A stretch of DNA of 64,000 nt from an uncultured Oscillospiraceae bacterium (GCA_947169975.1 CAMVRT010000001.1:62001-126000); one strand, 5' to 3'. Positions 36,154 through 45,752 are shown, counted from the first letter of the stretch. Notes: a model not told the origin generated them from the letters alone. Made by a program: numbers and translations.

Positions 36154-37126
36154 TGCGTCCACGCTCCTTTCCGTAGCGGTTCTCCTCATACTTGGCATAG
36201 GCCTCGATGATGCGCTGCACCATCACGTGGCGCACCACGTCCTGCTGGGTCAGCTCGCAGATGCCCACGCCCTCCACGTCCTTGAGGACCTTCATGGCCT
36301 CCTTGAGGCCGCTGGTCTTGTCCTCCGGCAGATCGATCTGGGTCACGTCGCCGGTGATGACCACCTTGGAGCCGAAGCCCATGCGGGTCAAAAACATCTT
36401 CATCTGCTCCCGGCTGGTATTCTGGGCCTCGTCCAGGATGATGAAGCTGTCGTCCAGTGTCCGGCCGCGCATGTAGGCCAGAGGCGCCACCTCGATGTTG
36501 CCTCGCTCCAGATATTTCTGATACGTCTCGGCGCCCAGCATGTCGAAGAGGGCGTCGTACAGCGGCCGCAGATAGGGGTCCACCTTGCTCTGCAGGTCGC
36601 CGGGCAGGAAGCCCAGCCGCTCGCCGGCCTCCACCGCCGGGCGGGTCAGGATGATGCGGTTCACCTGCTTGTCCCGAAAAGCGGCAACAGCGGCGGCCAC
36701 GGCCAGATACGTCTTGCCGGTACCTGCCGGGCCCACGCCGATGGTGACGCTCTTTTTCATGATCTCGTCCACGTACTGCTTCTGGCCGATGGTCTTGGGC
36801 TTCACGGGACGGCCCTTGGACGTGATGCAGATCACGTCCTGGGTCAGCTCGTTGATCCGCTCCGCCTGGCCCGACCGCACCAGCCCGATGACGTAGCGCA
36901 CGTGCTGGGGGGAGATGGTCTCCCCCTTGCCCGTCAGGGTCAGCAATGCCTCCACGGCCTTGTGGGCGAACATGACCTCCTCCGGCTCGCCGGAGATGAC
37001 GATCTCACCGCCCCGGTTGACAATGCCCACGTGGAATTCCGATTCCAGCAGGCGGATATTCTCATCAAAGGAGCCAAAAAGGTTGATGGCCTCCTCCATC
37101 CTTTCAATTCCGATGCGCTGTTCCAT
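36098..37126 (-). CDS. phoH: PhoH-family ATPase (PhoL/YbeZ type)
   Basis: 342 residues. A small N-terminal KH-like region is followed by a P-loop ATPase with Walker A 'VGPAGTGKTYLAVAA', Walker B 'FIILDEAQN' and 'VITGDVTQIDLP'. PhoH proteins partner with YbeY in RNA processing, and the gene overlaps ybeY here. Ribosome binding site GAAGGAGGCG. Confidence 0.94.
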   Translation of the reverse strand: MEQRIGIERMEEAINLFGSFDENIRLLESEFHVGIVNRGGEIVISGEPEEVMFAHKAVEALLTLTGKGETISPQHVRYVIGLVRSGQAERINELTQDVICITSKGRPVKPKTIGQKQYVDEIMKKSVTIGVGPAGTGKTYLAVAAAVAAFRDKQVNRIILTRPAVEAGERLGFLPGDLQSKVDPYLRPLYDALFDMLGAETYQKYLERGNIEVAPLAYMRGRTLDDSFIILDEAQNTSREQMKMFLTRMGFGSKVVITGDVTQIDLPEDKTSGLKEAMKVLKDVEGVGICELTQQDVVRHVMVQRIIEAYAKYEENRYGKERGRNGEKAPHTGDRHGGGRRQ

Positions 37127-37145
37127 ATAAGCGCCTCCTTCGTCT

Positions 37146-38333
37146 CTATGGTGTATCGATTGGCACGCTGACGCCGATCTGCTCCAGGCACTCGGCCTTC
37201 ATGGTCACCAGCAGCCAGTCCCCCTGCCGGGCCGAGGCAAATCGCGTCTCTGTGATGGTGCCGTCCTCGCCCAGCTGCTCGGTGAGCTGATGCACCAGCA
37301 GCGCCTCACCCTCCTGCCGGGCCTCCTCCAGATTACGCTCACCCTCCGACGGATCCCGGGCCGTCCACCGCTCGGTCACCAGCGTGACCGGCAGACGCAG
37401 TCCTCCCGGCAGCACCCACGGGCTATACGTGGTTATTTTATCACAAGCCTCCGGTGTTACGCTACCCTTTCCGTAGAATTTTATCCGCTGTTTGCCGAAA
37501 TTCAGGGCGTAATGGGTAACGGTTTTCCCCTCCGCCCCCAGCGCCGCCGTTTTCAGCGGCACCAGCGTGGACTGCTCGTACCAGGTGCGGGCCCACACGT
37601 TGCCCATGCCGTGCACCAGCCGCATGCCGTAGCTGCCGCCGTCTGTGACGCCGGAGATCAGCAGCTGTCCCTTTGTCACCGTGGAGCCCTGCATCACCTC
37701 GGCCCGGCCGTCCAGCGCCTCCACCCTGGTCACAAGGCCGTCCCGTGCGGCAATGACGTTGGCGGGCTGCCTCTCCTCCATCAAGGGAGGCGGACGGTGC
37801 CGCTCCACCACCTGCACGTGAGCCACGCAGCCCCGCACGTTTACCGCCAGCCAGGACACGTCCTCCAGCTCCAGCAGCACGTGGTTGCGCAGCGTCTCCT
37901 GATCCACGGCCAGACCCGGGCAGCCTACGGTGACGCCCTCCTTCTCCAGCGCACGGAGGATCACCTCCTCCGGCACCGTTTCATTGCCGGTAACCTCAAA
38001 GTCCCAGATAAAGAAGTTGCTGGCCGTCAGCAGCGTCAGCAGCAATGCGCAGCCCGAGAGCAGCACATACCGCCGCCGCAGCCGCCAGGCCAGCACCGGC
38101 GCGCCGGTCTGCTCCAGCCGCCGGATGGATGCATCCGTCTGCTGTGCCGCCCGGCGCAGGGTGCGCTCTCCCTGCCGGGTGGTGCGCATGGAAAAGCGGA
38201 TGTCGTTTTCCCACCGCACGTCCCAGAAGGGGATATTATGGGCAGAGCAGAGATTTACGATCCGCTCGGGATAGGCGCTTTCCACCTGCAGCAGCACGCT
38301 GCCCTGTATGAAATTGGCAACTCTCTTAAACAT
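37146..38333 (-). CDS. yqfD: Sporulation protein YqfD
   Basis: 395 residues from the ATG at 38333. Short N-domain, one membrane segment (about 79-101, 'YVLLSGCALLLTLLTASNFF'), then an extracytoplasmic domain beginning with 'FEVTGNETVPEEVILRAL' (POTRA-like) and 'GLVTRVEALDGRAEVMQGSTV'. YqfD proteins are made under sigma-E and are needed for sporulation in Bacillus; the exact role is unclear. It overlaps yqfC by 8 nt and lies upstream of phoH. Confidence 0.9.
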   Translation of the reverse strand: MFKRVANFIQGSVLLQVESAYPERIVNLCSAHNIPFWDVRWENDIRFSMRTTRQGERTLRRAAQQTDASIRRLEQTGAPVLAWRLRRRYVLLSGCALLLTLLTASNFFIWDFEVTGNETVPEEVILRALEKEGVTVGCPGLAVDQETLRNHVLLELEDVSWLAVNVRGCVAHVQVVERHRPPPLMEERQPANVIAARDGLVTRVEALDGRAEVMQGSTVTKGQLLISGVTDGGSYGMRLVHGMGNVWARTWYEQSTLVPLKTAALGAEGKTVTHYALNFGKQRIKFYGKGSVTPEACDKITTYSPWVLPGGLRLPVTLVTERWTARDPSEGERNLEEARQEGEALLVHQLTEQLGEDGTITETRFASARQGDWLLVTMKAECLEQIGVSVPIDTP

Positions 38334-38613
38334 CTGTTCCCACCAGCTCCACCCGGTCGATCCGCCCGCCGATGCGCAGCTCATCCTCCGTCATGGCCAG
38401 CAGCTGCAAACCTGTTCCGCTCACCCGGTACACCAAATCGCCGCCGTTGATCTCCACCAGCTCCGTGCTGTAGCTGAGCACGCCCCGGTGCCGCTCCATG
38501 TAAAACTCCCGGTTGCCCGTCAGCTCCACGGTGGTTGCGCCGGCCAGCGATCCGGGCAGATCCAGCCGCTCCATAGCGCTCAACCCCGCCTCTCTCCAAC
38601 GTCTGCCCTCCAA
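38326..38613 (-). CDS. yqfC: Sporulation protein YqfC
   Basis: 95 residues from a TTG start at 38613 with AAAGGACG upstream. The longer start was chosen because the family has an N-terminal helix before 'LDLPGSLAGATTVELTGNRE', which would be lost from the ATG at 38574. A beta-rich small protein of the YqfC/YabP family, made in the mother cell. First gene of the block running to mutS2. Confidence 0.85.
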   Translation of the reverse strand: MEGRRWREAGLSAMERLDLPGSLAGATTVELTGNREFYMERHRGVLSYSTELVEINGGDLVYRVSGTGLQLLAMTEDELRIGGRIDRVELVGTDV

Positions 38614-38693
38614 AGAACCACGTCCTTTCCGCCTCTACCTTATGCGCTGCGCCGCACAATCTTGCCTGTCCGTCATGGTCGTGTCCCCGTCAG

Positions 38694-38701
38694 CATACAG
38701 T
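38694..38701 (+). promoter_or_regulatory. Possible sigma-E -10 element upstream of the ylbJ-like gene
   Basis: CATACAGT matches the sigma-E -10 consensus cATACAnT and lies 20 nt upstream of the start codon. The -35 element is not convincing. Confidence 0.4.
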
Positions 38702-38721
38702 GTGCGGGAAGGGGTGATGGA

Positions 38722-39618
38722 ATGCGGCGAATTGCTCTGGCCATTGGGCTGCTTTTTCTGATGGGCGGCTTTCTGTGGAACGGCCAGCTGACGGCCCATG
38801 CGGTGCGGGACGGTCTGGTGCTGTGTGCCCATTCGGTGATTCCCGCCCTGTTTCCCTTCTTTGTGGCGGTGTCCTGCTTTACCGACCTGGGTCTGGCCAA
38901 TGATCTGGGCAACCTTCTCTCCCCGGTGACAGCTCCGCTCCTGGGCTGCTCCGGCACCGGCTCCGTGGCCTTTGTCATGGGTCTGCTGGGCGGCTATCCT
39001 GTGGGCGGCCGCACGGTGGCCGAGCTGTATCATGCCGGGTCCATCGACCGCAGCGAGGCGGAGCATCTGCTGACCTTCTGCAACAACTGCGGTCCCTCCT
39101 TTGTGCTGGGTGTGGCGGGCATGGGCTGCTTCGGGAATTCCCGGATCGGGCTGTGGCTCTACGCGATCCATGTCCTATCCGCCGTTGCCGTGGCACAGCT
39201 CCGCCGGGATCATCCGAAAGGCGGCACACGGCTGCGGGCTCCCGCTCCTGCGCCGTCCTTTCTCACCGCTCTGGTGCGTTCTGTTACCGCCGGCGCGTCT
39301 GCCATGGTGTCCGTTTGTGCCTTTGTGGTGTTTTTCGTGGCGGCAACGCGGCTGATGACCGCCCTCACCGGCATCAGCCATCCACTGCTGATCGGAACAT
39401 TGGAGCTCACAGGCGGCATTCTCGCTCTGACTCCGGATCGGGCCGGTTTTATTGCCGCTTCCGCCCTGCTGGGCTGGGGCGGATTCAGCGTCCACGGCCA
39501 GACCGCCGCGGCGCTCCGGGGCACGGATCTGCCGCTGCGGCCCTACTTGCTGGGCAAGGCAGCTCAGGCCGCCGTCTCTGCTGTTCTGGCTCTTGCGGTG
39601 AGCCGGTTCCTGTTCTGA
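38722..39618 (+). CDS. YlbJ-like sporulation membrane protein (Gate domain)
   Basis: 298 residues from the ATG at 38722 (GGAAGGGGTG). About eight hydrophobic segments with two nucleoside-recognition (Gate) motifs: 'GSVAFVMGLLGGYPVGGRTV' and, in the C-terminal half, 'ALLGWGGFSVHGQTAA'. 'TFCNNCGPSFVLGVAGMGCF' is typical of YlbJ, a sigma-E sporulation membrane protein. The longer open frame upstream lacks coding character. It is divergent from yqfC, another sporulation gene. Confidence 0.82.
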   Translation: MRRIALAIGLLFLMGGFLWNGQLTAHAVRDGLVLCAHSVIPALFPFFVAVSCFTDLGLANDLGNLLSPVTAPLLGCSGTGSVAFVMGLLGGYPVGGRTVAELYHAGSIDRSEAEHLLTFCNNCGPSFVLGVAGMGCFGNSRIGLWLYAIHVLSAVAVAQLRRDHPKGGTRLRAPAPAPSFLTALVRSVTAGASAMVSVCAFVVFFVAATRLMTALTGISHPLLIGTLELTGGILALTPDRAGFIAASALLGWGGFSVHGQTAAALRGTDLPLRPYLLGKAAQAAVSAVLALAVSRFLF

Positions 39619-39621
39619 CAG

Positions 39622-39660
39622 AAGTGGAGGGGATACGTCCTTGCGTATCCCCTCCACTTT
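39622..39660. terminator. Bidirectional terminator
   Basis: Perfect 16-bp stem (AAGTGGAGGGGATACG arm) with a 6-nt loop between the convergent ylbJ-like gene and the ABC permease gene. Confidence 0.88.
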
Positions 39661-39674
39661 CGTCGGATGGTTTC

Positions 39675-40619
39675 TTATTTGGTCTTGATAAACGGCTTGC
39701 CGTTGGCAGACGGGACGTGGGATTTGCCCACGAACAGAATCAGCACAATAACCGTGACAACGTAAGGAATCATGGAGAGCAACTGCATATCGATGCCGGA
39801 GGAGCCGCCTAACACGACCTTCAAGCCGGAGCAGAAGCCGAACAACAGGCAGCCCAGCAATGCACCATGGGGCCGGAACTTGCCGAAGATAACGGCTGCG
39901 ATAGCGATAAAGCCCTGGCCCACGATGGAAATGGGACGGAACTGCGTGGAAATGGCCATGGTCACACAGGCGCCGCCCAGGCCGGACAGGAAGCCGGAAA
40001 TGCAAACACACAGGAAACGCATGGCGATGACGTTGATGCCCAGCGTCTCGCAGGCCTGGGGATGTTCGCCGCAGGCGCGCAGGCGCAGGCCGAAGCGGGT
40101 CTTGTAGAAGACAAACCACACCACCAGGACCGCTACGAACACCAGATAGGTGGAGGCGAAGTTGGCAAACACGTTGTCCATAAAGCGGCCGAACACGGTG
40201 CTGGTGTCAAACACGCCTCGGAAGAGGCGGGGGATCTTCATGCTGGCCTCCAGCGGGATAGTATCCGTGGAGTTGAACATGACTTTGGCAATCATGATCA
40301 CAATGCCGGGACCCAGCATGTTGATGGCGGTACCGGCAATGGTCTGATCCGCGCCAAGTTTCACGGTAGCCAGGGCGTGGAGCGCGCCGAAGAATGCGCC
40401 TGCCAGGCCGCCGCACAGGAAGCCGATCCAGGGACTTCCGGTGAAGTAGGCCACCACGGTACCGGTAAAGGCGCCGGCGGTCATCATGCCCTCGATACCG
40501 ATGTTCACCACACCGGAGACCTCAGAGAAGCAGGAGCCCAGAGCGGCATACAGCAGCGGAGTCATGTAGATTAGTGTGGCATAGAGGATGATACCCAGAT
40601 TGTTGATAAAGTTTGTCAT
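39675..40619 (-). CDS. Nucleoside ABC transporter permease (NupQ/YufQ type)
   Basis: 314 residues, BPD_transp_2 family with 8-9 membrane segments. 'EVSGVVNIGIEGMMTAGAF' near the N-terminus and 'RLRACGEHPQACETLGINV' are the hallmarks of the second permease of BMP-type nucleoside importers. It overlaps the upstream permease by 4 nt, and the pair forms the channel. Last gene of the transporter operon. Confidence 0.92.
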   Translation of the reverse strand: MTNFINNLGIILYATLIYMTPLLYAALGSCFSEVSGVVNIGIEGMMTAGAFTGTVVAYFTGSPWIGFLCGGLAGAFFGALHALATVKLGADQTIAGTAINMLGPGIVIMIAKVMFNSTDTIPLEASMKIPRLFRGVFDTSTVFGRFMDNVFANFASTYLVFVAVLVVWFVFYKTRFGLRLRACGEHPQACETLGINVIAMRFLCVCISGFLSGLGGACVTMAISTQFRPISIVGQGFIAIAAVIFGKFRPHGALLGCLLFGFCSGLKVVLGGSSGIDMQLLSMIPYVVTVIVLILFVGKSHVPSANGKPFIKTK

Positions 40620-41746
40620 TTCTGTGCCTCCTTCTCTTCGGCCCTTCTCATGGCTGCAGCCTCCGCGTTGCGCTGTGCCCGGGTCTTGATGCGTTTGAGG
40701 TTTTCAAAGATTACGGAGATGGAGATGAAGAATACCACCGTGCCCACGATGACGCTGATGAGTTGGGTAGGCGCACCCACCAGGTTCAGCTTGCTGCCGC
40801 CGTAGGTCAGCGCACCGTAAAAGATGCCGGCCACCAATACGCCAAAGGGATTGGAGCAGCCCATAAGCGCCACCACAATGCCGGCAAAGCCGAAGCCCTC
40901 CTGGCTGGAGAATACACTGATGCGGCTGCCCATGCCCATAAGCTGCAGCGCGCCGCCCAGACCTGCCATGGCCCCGGAGATGGCCAGCGCCAAGAGGATG
41001 GAGCGGTTGACGTTGATGCCGCCGTATTCCGCGGAGTACCGGTTGGCACCCACGGCCTTGAGCTCATAGCCCAGGGTGGTTTTCTCAATGATGATCCAAA
41101 TCACCACCGTCATGGCGATGGCCACCAGAATACCCCAGTTGGCGGTGGGAGCCAGGCCCATATTTTTGATCAGGTCCTTGGAGAGCAGCGTGCTGGCGTG
41201 TTCAGAGATGCTCTTGGTGGCCTCGGCAGAGCCGTCGTTGTGGATGGCAGGGATGCCGGCGATAAAGTTGGACAGGTAGAATGCGATCCAGTTGAACATG
41301 ATCATGCTCAACACCTCGTTGATGCCCCACTTGGTTTTCAGGAAGCCCACGATAGCGCCCCACAGGGCGCCGGCAGCCATGGCCGCAAGGAAGCACAGGG
41401 GGATCAGCACGATCCCGGGGAGGTCTCCCAGCAGGATGCCCACAACGGCAGCAGCCATGGAACCCATCACGAATTGTCCCTCACAGCCGATATTGAACAC
41501 TCCCGTTTTGAAGGAGAACGCTACGGACAGGCCCGTCATGATATAAGGAATAGAATAGACGATCACATAGGAAAAGCCCTTCAGCGTGGTAACACTGTTG
41601 ATCAGTCTGCCGTAAGCCTGACCCACGGAAAGGCCCATAATGGCCAGGAAGATTGCGCCAAACAGAAAGCCCAGGATGATGGCCAGCAGCGTGTGGATAA
41701 AGCGGTTGGTGGACACCACGTCCAGAAATGTCTTTTTCTTAGTCAT
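40616..41746 (-). CDS. Nucleoside ABC transporter permease (NupP/YufP type)
   Basis: 376 residues, BPD_transp_2 family with about ten membrane segments. 'FKTGVFNIGCEGQFVMGSMA' and 'ELKAVGANRYSAEYGGINV' match the first permease of BMP-type transporters. The C-terminus is long and charged. Its start overlaps the ATPase gene by 8 nt. Confidence 0.92.
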   Translation of the reverse strand: MTKKKTFLDVVSTNRFIHTLLAIILGFLFGAIFLAIMGLSVGQAYGRLINSVTTLKGFSYVIVYSIPYIMTGLSVAFSFKTGVFNIGCEGQFVMGSMAAAVVGILLGDLPGIVLIPLCFLAAMAAGALWGAIVGFLKTKWGINEVLSMIMFNWIAFYLSNFIAGIPAIHNDGSAEATKSISEHASTLLSKDLIKNMGLAPTANWGILVAIAMTVVIWIIIEKTTLGYELKAVGANRYSAEYGGINVNRSILLALAISGAMAGLGGALQLMGMGSRISVFSSQEGFGFAGIVVALMGCSNPFGVLVAGIFYGALTYGGSKLNLVGAPTQLISVIVGTVVFFISISVIFENLKRIKTRAQRNAEAAAMRRAEEKEAQK

Positions 41747-43283
41747 TCTTCTTCCCTCCTCCTGCCATCATCAGGCCGAGTTCGTTCTCATTGGCCTGAT
41801 CGCCGGGGATAGAGGCCACGATCTGGCCGTCAAAAATCACGTCAATGATGTCGGAAAGGCTCATGATCTCATCCAGTTCGAAAGAGACCAGCAGCACAGC
41901 TTTGCCCTTGTTGCGCTGATCGACGATGTACTTGTGGACGTACTCGATGGCGCCCACATCCAGGCCGCGGGTGGGATTCACCGCAATGAGCAGATCTTTG
42001 TCGTTAAGCACCTCACGGGCAATGATCACCTTTTGCTGGTTGCCGCCGGACAGGGTGCCCGCCGCGCGCTTCTCACTGTTTCTGGGCCTGATATCAAAGT
42101 CCTCGATGGACTCCGTAGCGTGCTTAAAAATGGCGTCGCGCTGCAGGATACCCTTGCGAGAATACGGCATCTTGCCATAGTTCTGCAGAATCAGGTTGTC
42201 CTCGATGGAGAAATCCAGCACCAGCCCGTGCTTCTGGCGGTCCGCCGGGATGGAGGAAACACCGTGGTTGAAGCCAAACCGGGGCGGCTTATTGAACACG
42301 TCGGCGCCGTTCACGAAGGCATGACCCGCCGTGCCCTTGCGCAGTCCGGTGATGACCTCCACCAGCTCGGTCTGGCCGTTGCCGTCGATGCCCGCGATGC
42401 CCACGATCTCGCCCCGGCGCACCTGCAGGTTCAGGCCCTTGACGATCTCTACGCCGCGGTAGTCCAGGCAGTGCAGATCCTGCACGTCCAACACCACTTC
42501 GCCTGGCTTCTGCTGGGGTTTATCCACCTTGAAGGTGACCTTGCGTCCCACCATCATGCTGGCCAGATCGTTCTCGGTCACGTTCTCCACGTCCACCGTG
42601 TCGATGTACTTGCCCAGGCGGATGATGGTGCAGAAGTCGGCGGACTCCTTGATCTCCTTTAGCTTGTGGGTGATGAGGATGATGCTCTTGCCGTCCTTGA
42701 CCAGGTTATGCATGATTTCTATGAGCTCCACGATCTCCTGCGGCGTCAGCGAGGAGGTGGGCTCATCCAGGATCAGGATATCAGCGCCGCGGTAAAGTGC
42801 CTTCAGGATCTCCACACGCTGCTGCATACCGACAGAGATGTCCTCGATTTTAGCGTCCGGATCAATGGACAGGCCATAGCGCTCGGAAATCTCCACCACA
42901 TTCTTGCGGGCGGCAACCATGTCGAGGGCCACACCCTTGCGGGGTTCCGTGCCCAAAACAATGTTCTCCGTGACGGTAAAGGGCTGCACCAGCATAAAGT
43001 GCTGATGCACCATGCCGATACCGGCGTTGATGGCGTCACGGGGGTTGTTCATCTCGATTTTCTTTCCATTGACCAGGATATCGCCGGAGGTGGGTTTAAG
43101 CAGGCCGTAGAGCTGGTTCATCAGGGTAGATTTTCCGGCGCCGTTTTCGCCCAGAATCGCGTGGATCTCGCCTTTGTGGACGGTGAGGTTGATGCCGTCA
43201 TTGGCCACAAAATCGCCGAATTTCTTGACGATATTGCGCATCTCGATGACAGGCGTCTGCATGTCCACGTACTGTTTTGCCAA
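41739..43283 (-). CDS. Nucleoside ABC transporter ATPase, two NBDs (NupO/YufO type)
   Basis: 514 residues with two ABC domains in tandem. The first has Walker A 'LGENGAGKSTLMNQL' and signature 'ISVGMQQRVEI'. The second has a degenerate P-loop 'GIDGNGQTELVEV' and a normal signature 'LSGGNQQKVIIA', as usual for nucleoside and sugar importers of this class. A TTG start at 43283 has AAAGGGGG 8 nt upstream; the ATG at 43262 is the alternative. It powers the two permeases encoded downstream. Confidence 0.93.
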   Translation of the reverse strand: MAKQYVDMQTPVIEMRNIVKKFGDFVANDGINLTVHKGEIHAILGENGAGKSTLMNQLYGLLKPTSGDILVNGKKIEMNNPRDAINAGIGMVHQHFMLVQPFTVTENIVLGTEPRKGVALDMVAARKNVVEISERYGLSIDPDAKIEDISVGMQQRVEILKALYRGADILILDEPTSSLTPQEIVELIEIMHNLVKDGKSIILITHKLKEIKESADFCTIIRLGKYIDTVDVENVTENDLASMMVGRKVTFKVDKPQQKPGEVVLDVQDLHCLDYRGVEIVKGLNLQVRRGEIVGIAGIDGNGQTELVEVITGLRKGTAGHAFVNGADVFNKPPRFGFNHGVSSIPADRQKHGLVLDFSIEDNLILQNYGKMPYSRKGILQRDAIFKHATESIEDFDIRPRNSEKRAAGTLSGGNQQKVIIAREVLNDKDLLIAVNPTRGLDVGAIEYVHKYIVDQRNKGKAVLLVSFELDEIMSLSDIIDVIFDGQIVASIPGDQANENELGLMMAGGGKKND

Positions 43284-43312
43284 GTGGATCGCCCCCTTTT
43301 AAATGTGATGGA

Positions 43313-44497
43313 TCAGATGATCTGGAAAAACGCCTCCGCGGCAGCAGCATGGTGTCCGCGGCAAATGATATGGTGGTTGTTGATGGGTTTGGTGAGGAAA
43401 TAGGAGAAATCGTCCAGCTGCAGCTTGATCTGCGTGCGGCAGAGCATCTCGCTGTACTCCACCGGAAGGATCTCGCCCTCCTGGGCGTGATAGCGGGACA
43501 GATCGCCTGCGCACTTGAAGATCGTGCAGGGGCCCTCGGCAAAGGTTCCCTGCACAGCCACGCCGATGCCGGACTCAAAATGGGTGTTCAGGCAGAAGTC
43601 CTTGAGCATCGTCACGGGGATGGTGCAGTGGGCGAAGATCGCCGTGCCGTTCTTGGTGTCGAACCGACTGGGGTTGCACAGGAACAGCGGCTCATCGGTC
43701 AGATTGCCCAGCACTGCCATAGACAGCAGCGCCGGCATATCGCCCTCGCAGCCACCGTAGACACCCTCGGCATTGAGGATGGAAAGGCCCAGGCAGCCGG
43801 TGGTGCATACCGTGTCCAGCAGATCAAAGCAGCGTACGGATACGCCGCACAGGTCGTACTTCCGGCACAACCGCTTAAAGGCGCCGTACACGTGCAGGGC
43901 CTTTTCGATCTCCTCCCGGTCGAAGTTCATGCGCAGGAACATCTCGGTGTAGTCGTTGGTCTCGTAGGTCTTCTTTTCAATCTCGGTCAGCAGCTCCTCC
44001 ATGGGGATGCTGACAAAGCCCAGGCCCAGCTTCTCCTGCACGGCAGCAGCGTCAAAGTCACTGGCGATCAGCCAGTCGGACGGCGCGCCGATGCAGCCCA
44101 GCTTTTTACCCTGCAGACGGGCCTTGGCGCGATAGGCGGCACGCAGGGCCCGCACCCTTGAAGCGATGGCGGCGGTGTCGCCGTGGAGTATTTCCCCCTT
44201 GCCGCCGTGTTTGTGGATGTAGCTGAGAATCTCCATGGATGCGGCCAGGGAGTTGCTCTCGCCGCTGGTTAAAATGTAGCAGGGACGGGACTTCAGCTGT
44301 TCAAACACCTCGATAAAAAAGCCCTCGCTGCCTCCGGAGGCCACATACAGCAGAGCGAATTCGTCTGCCAGATACTGCTCCAGGGAAACCTTCTGCATCG
44401 GCTCGCCAAGGTCCTGCTCCAGCAAGCGGATAAAGCGGTGCATCTGCTCTTCGGATATTTGAGAGAGCGGACTGCGGATCTGATAGAAATCAATCAT
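43313..44497 (-). CDS. L-fucose/arabinose isomerase-like protein in the nucleoside locus
   Basis: 394 residues, start ATG at 44497 (AAAAAAGGAGAAG). The fold resembles the FucI/AraA C-terminal-like family (COG2407): an N-domain with 'LYVASGGSEGFFIEVFEQL', a middle domain with 'KLGCIGAPSDWLIASDFD', and a C-domain with 'GVSVRCFDLL', 'EGVYGGCEGDMPALLSM' and 'GTAIFAHCTIP'. It lies upstream of and co-directional with the nucleoside ABC genes and has its own extended -10 promoter (TGA TACAAT). It may act on ribose or another sugar released from nucleosides; no substrate is proven. Confidence 0.7.
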   Translation of the reverse strand: MIDFYQIRSPLSQISEEQMHRFIRLLEQDLGEPMQKVSLEQYLADEFALLYVASGGSEGFFIEVFEQLKSRPCYILTSGESNSLAASMEILSYIHKHGGKGEILHGDTAAIASRVRALRAAYRAKARLQGKKLGCIGAPSDWLIASDFDAAAVQEKLGLGFVSIPMEELLTEIEKKTYETNDYTEMFLRMNFDREEIEKALHVYGAFKRLCRKYDLCGVSVRCFDLLDTVCTTGCLGLSILNAEGVYGGCEGDMPALLSMAVLGNLTDEPLFLCNPSRFDTKNGTAIFAHCTIPVTMLKDFCLNTHFESGIGVAVQGTFAEGPCTIFKCAGDLSRYHAQEGEILPVEYSEMLCRTQIKLQLDDFSYFLTKPINNHHIICRGHHAAAAEAFFQII

Positions 44498-44596
44498 GGC
44501 ACTTCTCCTTTTTTCAGCATCATTGAACCAATTATTTTACGCTTTATTGTATCACACCGAACGGCTTTTTTCTACATAAATTTTCTCAGTCGGGCA

Positions 44597-44630
44597 AAAA
44601 AAGATGCCGGCAGCTGCCGGCATCTTTTTT
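44597..44630 (-). terminator. Terminator of the BMP lipoprotein gene
   Basis: Perfect palindrome AAAAAAGATGCCGGCAG with its complement and a T-run, separating the lipoprotein unit from the isomerase-like/ABC unit. Confidence 0.9.
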
Positions 44631-44653
44631 CGTTATTCCCGATTGCTTATGAT

Positions 44654-45664
44654 TTAGTCGTCCAGAGTAAAGGCAGGGCAGTCAGCGGTGCTGGTGGGAA
44701 CGGTCTTCTCACCGGCAATGATGGCAGCCTTGGCAGCCTCAACCTTGGCCAGAACGTCAGCGGGGATATGATCGCGGGTAGGAGCCAGGTCCACACCGCC
44801 GTTGGACAGGTCGTACATATGGACGCCAGACTTGAAGTTGCCGTCCTTGACAGCCTTGGAGATGTCCTGAGAGGCGACGTCAACGCGCTTCATGGCGGAG
44901 GTGATCACGTGATCGGGAGCCAGGATGGACTGGTCGGTATCAACGCCGATGGCCCAGATGCCTTCCTCGTTGCAGGCCTCGATAACGCCCATGCCGGTGC
45001 CGCCGGCAGCGTGGTAGATAACGTCAGCGCCCTTGGTGATCATGTCCTTGGCAGCGGTAGCACCACCGGCGGAGTCACCAAAGTTGTTGGCGTTGTACTG
45101 CAGAACGGTGGCATCGGGGCAAGCCTCGAGCACACCGGTGATGTAGCCAATGCCAAACAGGTTCATGGAATCAGAAACCATGCCCTGGACGTAACCGACG
45201 GTCTTAGACTCGGTGACGGAACCGGCGACCAGGCCCACCAGATAGGAAGCCTGCTCCTGAGCAAACATCAGGCAAGCAACATTGGGCAGATCGGCGCAGG
45301 AAGCATCGTCGATGATGGCGAACTTCTGGTCGGGATTGGCCTCGGCAGCCTCACGGGTGGCGTCAGCCAGCATATAGCCCACGCAGATGATCAGGTCGTA
45401 ATCCTCGTCGATGAAGGTGTTGATGTTGGTCTTATAGTCGGCATCGGTCTTGCTCTCGAGGTAATTGACCTCGAAAGAGGAGTCTGCCTTGGCCAGGGCC
45501 TGCAGGCCCTCCCAAGAGGTCTGGTTAAAGGACTTGTCGTTCACGCCGCCAACGTCGGTAACCATACCGATCTTGATCTTGTTGTCGGTGTTGTTCTTGC
45601 TGCCGCAGGCGACCAGGGCAAAAGCCATGACCAGGGCAAGGATCAGTGCAAGATACTTTTTCAT
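44654..45664 (-). CDS. BMP-family nucleoside-binding lipoprotein
   Basis: 336 residues from the ATG at 45664. Lipobox 'FALVACGS' (Cys near 20), then a periplasmic-binding-protein fold of the BMP/PnrA family ('IGMVTDVGGVNDKSFNQTSW', 'DLIICVGYMLADATREAA', 'ADVIYHAAGGTGMGVIEAC'). It captures purine nucleosides for the ABC transporter encoded downstream. It has its own promoter and terminator, so it can be made in excess over the membrane parts. Codon use is strongly biased, as in highly expressed genes. Confidence 0.94.
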   Translation of the reverse strand: MKKYLALILALVMAFALVACGSKNNTDNKIKIGMVTDVGGVNDKSFNQTSWEGLQALAKADSSFEVNYLESKTDADYKTNINTFIDEDYDLIICVGYMLADATREAAEANPDQKFAIIDDASCADLPNVACLMFAQEQASYLVGLVAGSVTESKTVGYVQGMVSDSMNLFGIGYITGVLEACPDATVLQYNANNFGDSAGGATAAKDMITKGADVIYHAAGGTGMGVIEACNEEGIWAIGVDTDQSILAPDHVITSAMKRVDVASQDISKAVKDGNFKSGVHMYDLSNGGVDLAPTRDHIPADVLAKVEAAKAAIIAGEKTVPTSTADCPAFTLDD

Positions 45665-45752
45665 TTGCAATCTTCTACCTTTCGTTAAAATATTTTATTT
45701 TCGCGCCTTGCGACGGGAAAACCACAAATTATGCGTCCGCATATTCGCAAGC

